Counted from the first letter of the stretch, positions 10,307 to 19,246 are shown. The stretch is DNA of 64,000 bases from Desulfobacteraceae bacterium (GCA_024226935.1 JAAELK010000004.1:1-64000); one strand, 5' to 3'. Notes: generated by a model from the sequence alone, not told the origin. Made by a program: numbers and translations.

Positions 10307-10470
10307 TTAGTGCTTGACCGAAAACTCACCCATCTGCCGCGTTGCTACAAAACTCTGCCAAATTATAAAATCGGGGCTCATGTACAAAAGTACACTCCGG
10401 TTTCAAACTTTCTTGCGCCTTGCATATGGGCAAGTTTTCATCCAAGCCCGGGTTTTCGGTCAGCCACTAC
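10307..10470 (+). repeat. Dispersed hairpin repeat A, copy 1
   Basis: A 164-bp intergenic element that begins TTAGTGCTTGA and ends GCAGCCACTA-like. The two halves are imperfect inverted copies of each other: CCCATCTGCCGCGTTGCT in the left half matches the complement of the right-half segment GCGCCTTGCATATGGG. The centre is a GTAC...GTAC dyad at about 10383-10394. The element also occurs at 19319-19482 (opposite orientation) and 39824-39973, and as a half copy at 55166-55224. It contains a meaningless 69-codon open frame. It resembles a MITE or a large REP-type palindrome. No target duplication is obvious. Confidence 0.85.
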
Positions 10471-10717
10471 ATAAAACAAAAAGCAACAAATGTGCCAATC
10501 TCGAAGATAAGGAATTTTATTAAATATTTCAAATAGTTATGGACTATATCGTTTTGTAATCGACGATCAACAGGTATCAATATATTGATAAAAAACCAAA
10601 TATTGTGATTTTTATGAAGAACAGACCGGGCTGGAAATGCAGTTCACCGATTGAACAATTATCGGGTGTTTTAAAATTACACCGGACTGAAGGCTAAAAA
10701 CTACCCACCACCCGATA
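10471..10717. other. AT-rich intergenic stretch
   Basis: No gene is visible between repeat A and the methyltransferase. An 8-bp inverted repeat ATCGGGTG (10661-10668) / CACCCGAT (10709-10716) lies just after the methyltransferase stop codon on its strand. It could be a weak transcription end, but no T-run follows. Confidence 0.3.
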
Positions 10718-11347
10718 CTAATTTGTTTTTACGGAAAACAATGCTAAATTACCGCCGCTGACAATCTTCTTTTTCTCTACAAATAGATTATTTTTTTCTA
10801 TCAATGGCGGCAGACCTTTGCTTTCAAGAAAGTCTCTATAATTTCTAAAATGCTCTCGTCCGGCAACTCTTTCAAAAAAAAGAATATTTATTTTATATAA
10901 CCAGCCTTTTGGAAAGCGAAGAGGACCGGGATGAAAATCAACAAACAATAAGCGGCCATCCTGTTTCACTACCCTTGACATCTCATTCATTATGGGTGAC
11001 CTGATTGAATTGGGCATTTCATGCAAGGTCAACATGGTAATCACCAGATCAAAGTAATTATCTAAATAAGGCATCTGTGAAGCATCTCCCAATTTGATCT
11101 GGGCCTGTTCTCCAAGTTTTCTGGTCGCAACTTTTAACATGGAAGCAGATAAATCAATTCCGTAAACTTCACATCCAGCTTGTTGGTAAAGCTTGAGGTT
11201 TGTGCCTGTGCCACATCCAACCTCAAGTACACGCATACCTTTTTGAGGAAGATACATCTTCAACATCATCTTTCTTATTGCAGCCACAGATGGTTCAACA
11301 AATGCGTCATACAATTTTGCTAAATTTTGATACGGGTCCTTACTCAT
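10718..11347 (-). CDS. Class I SAM-dependent methyltransferase (UbiE/Methyltransf_11-like)
   Basis: A 209-aa cytoplasmic methyltransferase. ATG at 11347 is preferred to the GTG at 11359 because GGGAG lies 5 bases before it, inside the longer frame. Motif I is VLEVGCGTGTN (about residues 41-51), then VYGIDLSASML (motif II) and FDLVITMLTLHEMP (motif IV region). The acceptor is unknown; small-molecule methylation is typical. It stands alone between non-coding stretches. A perfect 23-bp tandem duplication sits just upstream at 11362-11407. Confidence 0.85.
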   Translation of the reverse strand: MSKDPYQNLAKLYDAFVEPSVAAIRKMMLKMYLPQKGMRVLEVGCGTGTNLKLYQQAGCEVYGIDLSASMLKVATRKLGEQAQIKLGDASQMPYLDNYFDLVITMLTLHEMPNSIRSPIMNEMSRVVKQDGRLLFVDFHPGPLRFPKGWLYKINILFFERVAGREHFRNYRDFLESKGLPPLIEKNNLFVEKKKIVSGGNLALFSVKTN

Positions 11348-11361
11348 TTTATCTCCCACAT

Positions 11362-11407
11362 TCTTTTATGAAATGCTTCCTCAATCTTTTATGAAATGCT
11401 TCCTCAA
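11362..11407. repeat. Perfect 23-bp tandem duplication
   Basis: The unit TCTTTTATGAAATGCTTCCT plus CAA occurs twice without mismatch (11362-11384 and 11385-11407), directly upstream of the methyltransferase gene. It may duplicate part of its leader or promoter region. Confidence 0.9.
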
Positions 11408-11923
11408 TGAGGAGAACCTTCCAGTTTTCATGGTCTTTTTCAGGATTGGGCAGATTGTTTGCCCCCGTTAATCAATTTTATTTTTTTTAACTCCATCATT
11501 CTTTGTTGTTCCCACCGAACAACTTTTCAAATCATTCAACCATAGAACACCCCAAAAGGATAAAATCCTGCTAAATCAGCTCAAACAAGGTTAAAAATAA
11601 CGAGTTCAAATGAAAAAGACAAGTTTTCTTTCCATATTTAATCTAAATCAGAGATGATTTAAATCAAAGTTTCCGGCCAGGATATCAAAAGGAAAATAAA
11701 ACTTTACCGATTAAGCGGGAGGAATTTTATCTTTGAAAAAATCCCCGTCAATAAATTGACGGCAATCTCTGGAACTAATAATATTTTTTTACAATGCAAC
11801 AAAGAATGAGGCAATTGGTTTACAATTGCCCCGGGGCATTCCATGGCTTGACTTTCTTACTCCAGAACACTATTTTAAAAAAAACAATTTAACCCGATTT
11901 GAATATGGATTTAAAGAAAAACC
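11408..11923. promoter_or_regulatory. Long regulatory region upstream of mobB
   Basis: No open frame. It holds several dyads: ATGATTTAAATCAA at 11654-11667, one base from the FNR/CRP-type consensus TTGAT-N4-ATCAA; CCGTCAAT-AA-ATTGACGG at 11745-11762; and GGCAATTG-N5-CAATTGCC at 11810-11830. A sigma70-like promoter follows: TTGACT (11848-11853), 17 bases, TATTTT (11871-11876), pointing to mobB. The roles of the dyads are inference. Confidence 0.45.
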
Positions 11924-12418
11924 ATGGAAACACAGATCATCTGTATTACTGGAAAATCCAATTCCGGTAAGACCACCCTCCTGGAAAAACTGATTTTCGA
12001 GTTAAACAGCCGGGGGTATAAAATAGGATCTGTCAAACACACCCATGACAGATTTGACTTCGATAAGAAAGGCAAAGACAGCTGGCGTCATAAGAAGGCG
12101 GGGGCTGCGGCGACCCTGGTGGTGACAGATACAAAAGTTGCCCTGGTCAAGGATGATACCGGCTCCTATATCGAGAAAATGAAAACCTTTCTGGGGGATA
12201 ACGATCTTATATTGGCCGAAGGGTTTAAAAAACAACCCCTGGCAAAAATTGAAATTTTTCGAACCGGCAGCGACCATACCGAACCCATGTGCCTGGAAGA
12301 CCCTAACCTGATTGCCTTTGTCACAGACTCTAAATACCGCCCCCGGGTGCCGATCTTCGGGCTGGATGATGTACAAGAGATTGCTTTATTTATTGAAAAA
12401 AACTATTTGAACCCTTAA
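11924..12418 (+). CDS. mobB: Molybdopterin-guanine dinucleotide biosynthesis protein MobB
   Basis: A 164-aa GTP-binding adapter that assists MobA in attaching GMP to molybdopterin, giving the cofactor of formate dehydrogenases and similar enzymes. The P-loop GKSNSGKTTL is at about residues 9-18. It is followed by the family segment GSVKHTHDRFDFDKKGKDSWRHKKAGA, with the conserved H, D and W-R-H pattern. The full family length is present. It is not next to mobA or moeA here; an exported protein follows 8 bases later. No strong Shine-Dalgarno precedes the ATG. Confidence 0.93.
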   Translation: METQIICITGKSNSGKTTLLEKLIFELNSRGYKIGSVKHTHDRFDFDKKGKDSWRHKKAGAAATLVVTDTKVALVKDDTGSYIEKMKTFLGDNDLILAEGFKKQPLAKIEIFRTGSDHTEPMCLEDPNLIAFVTDSKYRPRVPIFGLDDVQEIALFIEKNYLNP

Positions 12419-12426
12419 AAAGGCAG

Positions 12427-13311
12427 GTGCTTATTTACTCCGATGATTTAACAATCAAATCCTGGCAAAATTTCTGGGTAGTTATTTTCATTTGTTTAAT
12501 CTGTGGTCCCAATGATTATGCCCAGGCCTTTTCAAAAAACGATCATTGCATTACCCTTTTTAACAACGGACAGATCAATTGGAGCACAGGCAAGATAAGC
12601 GCCATGGGCAAGGCCAGTCCCAAGGAAAATAACGAAGAATCCAATGAAGCAGTTCCAGGAGAAGCCAGGGCAAATGCCAGCCGGAATATCATTGATATCC
12701 TGAAACAGATTAAAATTACCAACACACTGACTGTGGGTCAATATGCCTCCCACAACGATATAATTCTGGCCGGCATCGAAAAAACCGCCAGGGACGCCAC
12801 CATAATCAAACAATATTATACCTCGGCCCTGGATGTGGAGATTAAAATGGAAACCAATCTTCTGGGGGGATTTCTTCAATTGGTCCTGCCCGACGATATC
12901 CGACAGATCTCCAAAATCAAAACGGAAAACCCGGCTAACTCCTCACCAAAGTCAGGGATGGGCAAGATCCCATACACCGGCCTGATCATTGATGCCCGGG
13001 AACTTGAACTTGAACCCATCCTTTACCCCACAATTGTCAGTGAACAAGGCAACGAAATTTACTCAGCTCTTTTTATCAGCCGGGAATTTGCCGTCCAATA
13101 CGGAGTCTGCACCTATATATGCAGCATGGACAAAGCTGTCCAGGAAGAGAGAATCGGAAAACACCCCCTGGTATTCAAGGGGCTTAGAAAATCAAACAAT
13201 GAAAACGCCTCTATTGTCATCAGCATGTCAGACACAAAGCAGATTGAAAGAGTCCCAGAACGGCACATTTTCCTAAAGGAATGCCGGGTAATTATTGTAT
13301 TGGGTCAATAA
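12427..13311 (+). CDS. Exported LPP20-like protein
   Basis: A 294-aa protein with GTG start. A hydrophobic N-terminal segment (about residues 15-33, WVVIFICLICGPNDYAQA) looks like a signal peptide ending near AQA. The mature part resembles the LPP20/FlgT-type family: INWSTGKISAMGKA, a helical stretch RANASRNIIDILKQIKI, then YTGLIIDARELELEPILYP, SREFAVQYG and NPLVFKGL-like sequence. Such proteins occur in the periplasm or outer membrane of many deltaproteobacteria; their job is largely unknown. Its last 20 bases overlap the 3' end of panC on the other strand. Confidence 0.7.
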   Translation: MLIYSDDLTIKSWQNFWVVIFICLICGPNDYAQAFSKNDHCITLFNNGQINWSTGKISAMGKASPKENNEESNEAVPGEARANASRNIIDILKQIKITNTLTVGQYASHNDIILAGIEKTARDATIIKQYYTSALDVEIKMETNLLGGFLQLVLPDDIRQISKIKTENPANSSPKSGMGKIPYTGLIIDARELELEPILYPTIVSEQGNEIYSALFISREFAVQYGVCTYICSMDKAVQEERIGKHPLVFKGLRKSNNENASIVISMSDTKQIERVPERHIFLKECRVIIVLGQ

Positions 13312-14143
13312 TTATATTATCGATCAAGCGGGTTTTGTCCACCTGGACCGCAAGGGATAGAAGAGTTTGTTTATCTATGAACTTAACAGGTTCAAGGGTC
13401 TGGGGATCACAAAAGCAGATATAATCGATCCTTGTCTGGGAAAAACTTTGAATAAAAGCTGTTAGCTGCTTTACGATGACACCTGAATTTTTTTCCCCCC
13501 CGGCAATAGCCTGCTCGGCCATCTTAAGGGATCGGGAAAGGCTCAGGGCTGATTCCCTCTGCTCTGTCGTCAGATAGGCATTTCTGGAGCTCATGGCAAG
13601 CCCATCGGGCTCCCGGACGATCTCTCCACCCAAAATTTTGATATTCAAATCCAGATCACGAATCATCTGCCGAATAATCAGGAACTGCTGATAATCTTTT
13701 TTCCCGAAAATGGTCACATCGGGCATGACAATATTAAACAACTTGGTAACCACCGTTACAATACCACCAAAAAATACAGGCCGGGATTTGCCGCACAAAT
13801 GATCGGGCAAAAAATCAAGAGATATCCTTGTCTGAAAATCATCGGGATAAATCTCTTCTTTTTGGGGTAAAAAGACAACAGTCACCCCAGCAGCTTCGGC
13901 CAGACGAAGATCATTTTCAATATTATTCGGATAGGTGTCCAGATCCTCATTGGGACCGAACTGGGTTGGATTTACAAAGATACTCAAGACCAGTTCATCA
14001 CACAGGGGCTTTCCCTTTTCCAAAAGGGAAATATGACCCTGGTGAAGATATCCCATGGTGGGAACAAAACAAATGGTTTTGGAAGTTTTCTTTTTGCCCA
14101 CGGACCATTCCTGCATATGTTTTTTTGTCTTTAAAATTTCCAC
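13292..14143 (-). CDS. panC: Pantothenate synthetase (pantoate-beta-alanine ligase)
   Basis: Last step of pantothenate (coenzyme A precursor) synthesis: pantoate + beta-alanine + ATP. At 283 aa it is full length. Signatures: the HIGH-type motif VPTMGYLHQGHISLL (about residues 28-42), VNPTQFGPNEDLDTYP, VFFGGIVTVVTKLFNI, FGKKDYQQFLIIRQM and the KMSKS-like loop GLAMSSRNAYLT. It converges with the LPP20-like gene and overlaps it by 20 bp. panB, panD and panE are not adjacent; a PanE homologue lies at 53.4 kb. Confidence 0.97.
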   Translation of the reverse strand: MEILKTKKHMQEWSVGKKKTSKTICFVPTMGYLHQGHISLLEKGKPLCDELVLSIFVNPTQFGPNEDLDTYPNNIENDLRLAEAAGVTVVFLPQKEEIYPDDFQTRISLDFLPDHLCGKSRPVFFGGIVTVVTKLFNIVMPDVTIFGKKDYQQFLIIRQMIRDLDLNIKILGGEIVREPDGLAMSSRNAYLTTEQRESALSLSRSLKMAEQAIAGGEKNSGVIVKQLTAFIQSFSQTRIDYICFCDPQTLEPVKFIDKQTLLSLAVQVDKTRLIDNIIIDPIQ

Positions 14144-14352
14144 TGATTCTCAAGCTCCTCTTTCCTGGCAATCTCCATGCCCAATATTCTATATTTTTTC
14201 ATTCTAAAGGTTTTTTCCAAAAATTATGGGGAGTTATTAATACCTCTTTTGATTTAAAATGTCCACCGACACTTTAAAATCCACCGGCATTTTCGAAACC
14301 AAACCAACTTAATAAAAATTTTTACCCCTATAATTAGGGATATCATATTACG

Positions 14353-14381
14353 TTGACTTCAACCTTGTTAAAAGATAAGAA
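14353..14381 (+). promoter_or_regulatory. Sigma70-like promoter of the HD-domain gene
   Basis: TTGACT (14353-14358), 17-base spacer, TAAGAA (14376-14381), about 50 bases before the start codon at 14431. It is a prediction from consensus only. Confidence 0.45.
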
Positions 14382-14430
14382 ACCTAGGCACAATGTTGAA
14401 CTAAAAATATAATTAATTTAAAGGATACCC

Positions 14431-15009
14431 ATGCCCCCCTACATACCCACCCGGAAAGATGCCATGGAGTTGCTCAAAAAATATAATAAAAAAGACGGAT
14501 TGATCCGACATGCCCTGGCCGTTGAATCGGTAATGGAACATTTTGCAAACATTTTTGGAGAAGATGCCCAGAAATGGAAAGTCATAGGGCTGGTCCATGA
14601 TCTTGATTATGAGATGTATCCGGACCAGCACTGCGTCAAATGTATCGAATTGTTTGAAGCCCATGACTGGCCCGAAGAATATATTCGAGCAGTAACAAGC
14701 CATGGGTGGGGTATCTGCACAGATGTAAAACCCGAAACCCCTCTGGAAAAAACCTTATATGCCGTCGACGAACTCACGGGCCTTGTTGCCAGCACAGCTA
14801 TAGTAAGACCTTCCAAAAGCATCCTGGATATCAAGGTAAAATCTGTTAAAAAGAAATTCAAAGATAAAAGTTTTGCCGCTGGAGTTGACAGACAAGTTAT
14901 TAAAAAAGGGGCGCAACTTTTAAATATGGAAGTTTCCGAACTGATCACCCAGGTGATCCTGGGTATGCAGCCGGTTGCAGAAAAAATCGGTTTAAAAGGA
15001 AGCCTCTAA
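14431..15009 (+). CDS. HD-domain hydrolase-like protein
   Basis: A 192-aa cytoplasmic protein of the HDIG/HD superfamily of metal-dependent phosphohydrolases. Metal ligands are visible as LIRHALAVESVM (His 27), VIGLVHDLDYEMYPDQH (His-Asp 55-56) and the later Asp in VDELTGLVAS. This pattern is found in a small conserved group of anaerobe proteins, often annotated as hydrolase or tRNA-nucleotidyltransferase-like. The substrate is unknown. It is monocistronic as far as visible, with its own promoter candidate. A GGDEF gene follows 219 bases later, but co-function is not implied. Confidence 0.8.
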   Translation: MPPYIPTRKDAMELLKKYNKKDGLIRHALAVESVMEHFANIFGEDAQKWKVIGLVHDLDYEMYPDQHCVKCIELFEAHDWPEEYIRAVTSHGWGICTDVKPETPLEKTLYAVDELTGLVASTAIVRPSKSILDIKVKSVKKKFKDKSFAAGVDRQVIKKGAQLLNMEVSELITQVILGMQPVAEKIGLKGSL

Positions 15010-15228
15010 ACAATTTCATGGGTGGCAGGCATTGCCGGGTGCCTGTCAAACCATTGACAAACCATGGGATAAATTCCTGCATTTTTTTCCGGGTAGCCAT
15101 CCAGCCTAAATCCAATTAACTTTATAACGCTTTGAAATAAAAGAACATATATCCATCCTCCTGATTTTGGCACAGCTATTGCTTTAATTTTATTCAAAGA
15201 AACACAGAACTTTTAATGAGGAATAAGA

Positions 15229-16311
15229 ATGAAGCTGACCCTGGAAAAAATAACCAACAATCTTTCTGCCTTGTTTTCGGTGATTTTCACCTCCGCTGCA
15301 AAGCAGGCATCAATACATAATAAACTAAGCCGCCATATTGTCGCCCTTAATAAAAAAACCTCTTCAGAAGAGATCATCAATGAAGTGGCCGTCTGTCTGA
15401 AGGATATCCTGGATTATCGCCTCTTTGCCTTTGTTGTCAAAAAAAAGGACGGCGTGGACGTATGGCTCGATCCAAGGATGTATAAAAAATCCCTTGAAGA
15501 TATTATTTTGAAAGATTTTAAGATCGGCCAGAAGGACCTCAACTATCTGAACCAGAACTTTGAACCCGATGAACTCCAGGAAGAATTTTCCATGGAAAAC
15601 CTGGTTTATTATGAACTCAATGAAGAGAACTGCTGTTCCAGGTTGTATATGCTGCCCAAAAAAAGCATCTCTTCCTTTCACAATGAGGTCGCTAACCTGA
15701 TTCTCCAGGGATGTGCCACGGCATTATCAAAACAGATAAAAATGGAAAATCTCAGGGACGCCGCAGTCATCGATCCTTTAACAGGATGTTACAACCGCAG
15801 GGAATTTGAAAACCAGATCAACCGGCATATTGCCACGGCCGCCCGTCACAAGAAACAATTATCCCTTTTTATGTTTGATCTGGATTATTTTAAAAAGGTC
15901 AACGACACCCACGGTCACCTTGGCGGAGATCTGGTTCTCAAAAAGATATCTTTTCTGGTTAAAGACAATATGAGAAAAGAAGATATCCTGGCCAGATATG
16001 GCGGGGAAGAGTTCGTCGCCATCCTTCCTGAAACAGACAAAAATAAAGCCATGGAACTTGCGGACCGCCTCAGATCCAAGATTGCCGATATCCGGATCCC
16101 CCATAACGGAAGCACCATTCGTGTAACGGCCAGCTTCGGCGTATCTGAACTTACACCCAATGCCGATATGAACAAGATCATCCAGGATGCAGACACCATG
16201 TTGTACAGGGCAAAAGTCAACGGTAGAAACAGGGTGATGCCCGGCCTGATCAAGATCTGTTCCCCAAAAAAAACAAAGCTCCAATTTCAAAATAGTTCCG
16301 GCGGCATATAG
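15229..16311 (+). CDS. Diguanylate cyclase (GGDEF)
   Basis: A 360-aa protein that should make cyclic di-GMP. The N-terminal ~175 residues have no membrane segment and look GAF-like, with a possible sensor role. The GGDEF domain starts at DPLTGCYNRREFE; the active site GGEEF is at 258-262. The product-inhibition I-site RKED is at 249-252 with the correct 5-residue gap, so both catalysis and feedback inhibition are expected. A good Shine-Dalgarno (GAGGAA) precedes the start. It converges with the following minus-strand gene. Confidence 0.94.
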   Translation: MKLTLEKITNNLSALFSVIFTSAAKQASIHNKLSRHIVALNKKTSSEEIINEVAVCLKDILDYRLFAFVVKKKDGVDVWLDPRMYKKSLEDIILKDFKIGQKDLNYLNQNFEPDELQEEFSMENLVYYELNEENCCSRLYMLPKKSISSFHNEVANLILQGCATALSKQIKMENLRDAAVIDPLTGCYNRREFENQINRHIATAARHKKQLSLFMFDLDYFKKVNDTHGHLGGDLVLKKISFLVKDNMRKEDILARYGGEEFVAILPETDKNKAMELADRLRSKIADIRIPHNGSTIRVTASFGVSELTPNADMNKIIQDADTMLYRAKVNGRNRVMPGLIKICSPKKTKLQFQNSSGGI

Positions 16312-16330
16312 ACACCAGCCCGGGCAGATC

Positions 16331-16370
16331 ATAAAAAAATCTGGTCCGGAAAGTTTTTTTTCCGGACCAG
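16331..16370 (-). terminator. Rho-independent terminator
   Basis: Perfect 12-bp stem CTGGTCCGGAAA (16341-16352) / TTTCCGGACCAG (16359-16370) with a 6-base loop. Read on the minus strand it is followed by a run of seven T. It therefore ends the gene at 16453-17703 and may also stop the convergent GGDEF transcript. The stem sequence recurs at 19255-19285. Confidence 0.85.
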
Positions 16371-16452
16371 GCCTTACATCATAATCAATGGATATGGCAT
16401 AAATATCCGTGATTTTTTGATAAAATTTGCGCCCACCCAGGCAGATATTTCA

Positions 16453-17703
16453 TTAGTTCAACGCCTTCCACCCCGGAACAATATGAGCAAATTCCTCCTG
16501 GAAAGCCGGTCGCCGGAGATTATCATTTTTGACCTTAACTGCAAGTGCCTGCCATCGGTCCTGGTCCCTGATCACATCGACAAGCATATGACAAACCTTG
16601 GCCATCACCCCGGCTTTTCTTGCATATTCTTCACGTTTCTGACTGGAAGAAAGATTGCCCAGTCCTGAAAGGTACCATTTGAGGATTTTTTCAGGATAAC
16701 GTTTTTCAAGATTTTCTGCAATTTGCACCGCTCCATGGCTGTCCCAGTCATCCATGGGATAACTACTCTTTGATAAAACACCCACGGCCTTTTCATGCTC
16801 CCTTCGATCCATATAAATTTTCATCTGCTCAATGTTTCCGGCCTTTTTCAGTTTTTTAAGCACCCTGGGCTCAAATAGTTCCCACTCTCCGTCTGTACAC
16901 ATGGTTTTAAAGCTTTTGTATTTATCAAGCGTTATACGATCTGTAGCCTGATCAAACTGAAGTTCAACCCAAAAATCCCGGTCTCCCGACTCTTTTGCTC
17001 TGTCTGCAACAAACGCCCGCAATTCATCCATCCGCCCTTTTGCTTTCTTAAGGCCTTTTTGGGCAGTTTGAATCGATTTTTCCTTTTCTCCTGATTTCCA
17101 ATAAAACATAGCCAGATCATGATAATCAGCACCATATTCCATATACTTCAACCGCAATTCAAGATATTTTTCATGATCTCCAATCTGGAGATAAATGTTG
17201 CGGGCATTCCGGGTTTGCCAGTCATCATCCATGGCCTCCAGGCTTTCAGCCAGAAACCGCAATTCAGAATCGGTATAGCAGGCAGCATAGGCAAGCTCAT
17301 CCAAGACATCCCCCGCTCCGGTATTTCCACTTTTAATAAACGGAAAAACAAAATTGAGGAGCTTACGACGAAAGGTTTCATCAACATTTTTTGAAGTCAG
17401 ATGTTTTATAATCTCATACAGCAGTTCCCACACCCGGTCTTCCATCCCATAAGGTCCTCCGCCATACTCATCCAGCTCTTCAAGATCCGGCAAAAGCTCT
17501 GCCCATATGGACATGATGGCCTCCCCCTCCGACTTGTTTTTCAGCTTTTTGGAAACAACCCCATGGGATTTTAAATAATCAAAACATTTTCTGCGGATAT
17601 CCGCCTTGCCTGCCCCAAGCTCAAGGACCAGTTCTGAAAGAACCTCAATCGGAGCCGCTGCAATCAGTTCCGCCAGGGCTTTATCTTTTTTTTTCTTTGC
17701 CAT
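16453..17703 (-). CDS. Helical-repeat protein of unknown function
   Basis: A 416-aa soluble protein, mostly alpha-helical with TPR-like pairs ([42 protein letters not shown]). The N-terminus is lysine-rich (MAKKKKDK). Its C-terminal half ([16 protein letters not shown]...[16 protein letters not shown]...RRPAFQEEF) resembles the C-terminal region of SWIM zinc-finger proteins, but no CxC...CxH SWIM motif is present. No catalytic motif is recognised. A scaffold or binding role is plausible. It precedes nothing on its strand and ends at a strong terminator. Confidence 0.6.
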   Translation of the reverse strand: MAKKKKDKALAELIAAAPIEVLSELVLELGAGKADIRRKCFDYLKSHGVVSKKLKNKSEGEAIMSIWAELLPDLEELDEYGGGPYGMEDRVWELLYEIIKHLTSKNVDETFRRKLLNFVFPFIKSGNTGAGDVLDELAYAACYTDSELRFLAESLEAMDDDWQTRNARNIYLQIGDHEKYLELRLKYMEYGADYHDLAMFYWKSGEKEKSIQTAQKGLKKAKGRMDELRAFVADRAKESGDRDFWVELQFDQATDRITLDKYKSFKTMCTDGEWELFEPRVLKKLKKAGNIEQMKIYMDRREHEKAVGVLSKSSYPMDDWDSHGAVQIAENLEKRYPEKILKWYLSGLGNLSSSQKREEYARKAGVMAKVCHMLVDVIRDQDRWQALAVKVKNDNLRRPAFQEEFAHIVPGWKALN

Positions 17704-17779
17704 ATCTATCTGACCTTTTTTTCATTCCAAAAGGATTTCTCTTATTTGTATTATAAAGTTTTTTATAGAACACCATTTG

Positions 17780-18925
17780 TTATTTTGTCTTACCCGGGTC
17801 ACCGAATTCCGCCTCCAGCTCTTCAATGGACGGCAAACTTGGTTTCAGATTGTCAGGCAGAGCACGGGTCAGTTGATATTCGGAAACGCCCATGGGTTTA
17901 CCGATATCGCTCAAGGCATATTCCACTACCACCCGGTCACGGGATTTGCACAGCAGAATACCAATGGTTGACTCATCCCGGCCGCCGCGCAGTTGCTCAT
18001 CCACTGCCTTCAGGTAAAAATTGAGCTTACCCGCATACTCCGGTTCAAATTCTCCGGTTTTCAGTTCAATCACTACATAGCAGTGCAGTTTTGTGTGATA
18101 AAATAACAGATCGAGAAAAAAATCACGCTCACCAACCTGCAATCCCTTCTGACGTCCCACAAAAGCAAATCCCGTTCCCAGTTCAAGCAAAAATTTTGTT
18201 ATGTGGTCTATCAGGGCCTTTTCCAGTTCCCGTTCGTTGTAGTCCCCGGTCAACATCAGGAAATCAAAGGTGTAAGGATCTTTGATCAACTGCTGTGCAA
18301 GATCCGACTGCGGAGAAGGCAGGGTATCGGTAAAATTGGTAATGGCCTTTCCCTCACGGTGATACAAACCACTTTCAATCTGGTGGGTCAGCACATTCCG
18401 GCTCCAGTTGTGCTCAATAGTTTTGTTGACATAGTAAAGGGCCTCGGTCACATCCCTGCATTTGGAGATGATGACAAGATTATGTCCCCAGGGAACCTGG
18501 GTCAATTTGGCAACAACCTGTTGCCCTTTTAATTGCGGAACAGCCTGCCCCGCATTTTCCACTGGTTTTTGTTCCGAAAATTGCTCGACAACATGTGATT
18601 CAATTTGGCAACAGCTTGTTGCCAAATTAGCAATGGCTTGTGAATAAAAGAGATACCAGCTTCGAATATACCGGAGGTTCCGATGGGAGAACCCCTTCAT
18701 ATCCGGGAATTCTGCCATCAGATCAGCGCTCAATTGTTTCAGAAAACCACTGCCCCATTTCGAAGTTTTCTGACGTTCCACAATATCTGCACCCATCTCC
18801 CAGTAAAAGGTGAGCAGCGCCCTGTTCACCTGGGATGCTGCCTTTACCTGGGCCTGTCGGATTCGCTGTTTGATATCGGTCAGCCAGTTGCGATATTCGG
18901 GTGTTTTTAAAGACCGATCCGTCAT
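17780..18925 (-). CDS. DUF1016/YhcG-family PD-(D/E)xK nuclease-like protein
   Basis: A 381-aa protein. The N-terminal DUF1016 helical domain (VNRALLTFYWEMGADIVE, WGSGFLKQLSADLMAEFPDMKGFSHRNLRYIR) is followed by VPWGHNLVII and a C-terminal restriction-endonuclease-like fold with FFLDLLFYH...YVVIELKTGEF, which supplies the Asp and Glu-x-Lys. This family is scattered among bacteria and often found near defence and mobile genes; its true function is unsettled. The start at 18925 has AAGGAG. Between the two domains lies an extra ~45-residue stretch made of nucleotide repeats (see the repeat at 18502-18623). No partner methylase or toxin gene is adjacent. Confidence 0.85.
   Translation of the reverse strand: MTDRSLKTPEYRNWLTDIKQRIRQAQVKAASQVNRALLTFYWEMGADIVERQKTSKWGSGFLKQLSADLMAEFPDMKGFSHRNLRYIRSWYLFYSQAIANLATSCCQIESHVVEQFSEQKPVENAGQAVPQLKGQQVVAKLTQVPWGHNLVIISKCRDVTEALYYVNKTIEHNWSRNVLTHQIESGLYHREGKAITNFTDTLPSPQSDLAQQLIKDPYTFDFLMLTGDYNERELEKALIDHITKFLLELGTGFAFVGRQKGLQVGERDFFLDLLFYHTKLHCYVVIELKTGEFEPEYAGKLNFYLKAVDEQLRGGRDESTIGILLCKSRDRVVVEYALSDIGKPMGVSEYQLTRALPDNLKPSLPSIEELEAEFGDPGKTK
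18502..18623. repeat. Pair of palindromic repeats inside the DUF1016 gene
   Basis: A 24-bp sequence TCAATTTGGCAACA(A/G)C(C/T) plus TGTTGCC occurs at 18502-18525 and 18600-18623. The second copy extends into a perfect palindrome AATTTGGCAACA-GCT-TGTTGCCAAATT. The copies are 98 bp apart and read in different frames (QQVVAKL and LATSCCQI), so the similarity is at DNA level. They lie in the linker between the two domains of the encoded protein. Confidence 0.85.
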
Positions 18926-19246
18926 TTTGATCTCCTTTGCTTTTTACTGTGAACATTGTCAGACTGCTCCCTAAAACCGCCCCATGTTCAAAACCATTTG
19001 CAAGATGAGAAGCCCCCGCTCTATCATTTCCTGAAAAACCCCGAATTACTGCCGGATTTCTCCTGATCGTTCTCAAATATTTTTTAATTATCAAGTCCCA
19101 TTCAAAACAGCAAAATATAACATCTGCCACAGAGTATGCAAGTTGAAAGAAAAATAGGTTCTGCTATATTCCGTCTTGTTCGATACGCAATACCTGCAAT
19201 CGCTGATACAAAAAAGAATCTAACTATGCTCGACTGATCCTACCCC
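18926..19246. other. Intergenic stretch without recognised features
   Basis: Between the DUF1016 start and the terminator at 19247. I see no coding pattern and no clear promoter. A short open frame on the minus strand runs into the DUF1016 gene in another frame and looks accidental. Confidence 0.4.

Noticed and set aside
10314-10523. 69-codon open frame in repeat A copy 1
   Set aside because: It translates the hairpin repeat itself, is not kept open in the other copies and has no Shine-Dalgarno.
14253-14291. Imperfect ~19-bp tandem repeat (TTTAAAAT-TCCACCG)
   Set aside because: Short, diverged and with no neighbouring signal; not enough to call a functional element.
17780-18925. DUF1016 gene as part of a defence island
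   Set aside because: No restriction, toxin-antitoxin, phage or recombinase genes are nearby; neighbours are housekeeping or metabolic.
18723-19130. 135-codon minus-strand frame upstream of the DUF1016 gene
   Set aside because: Overlaps DUF1016 in another frame and has no protein-like pattern.
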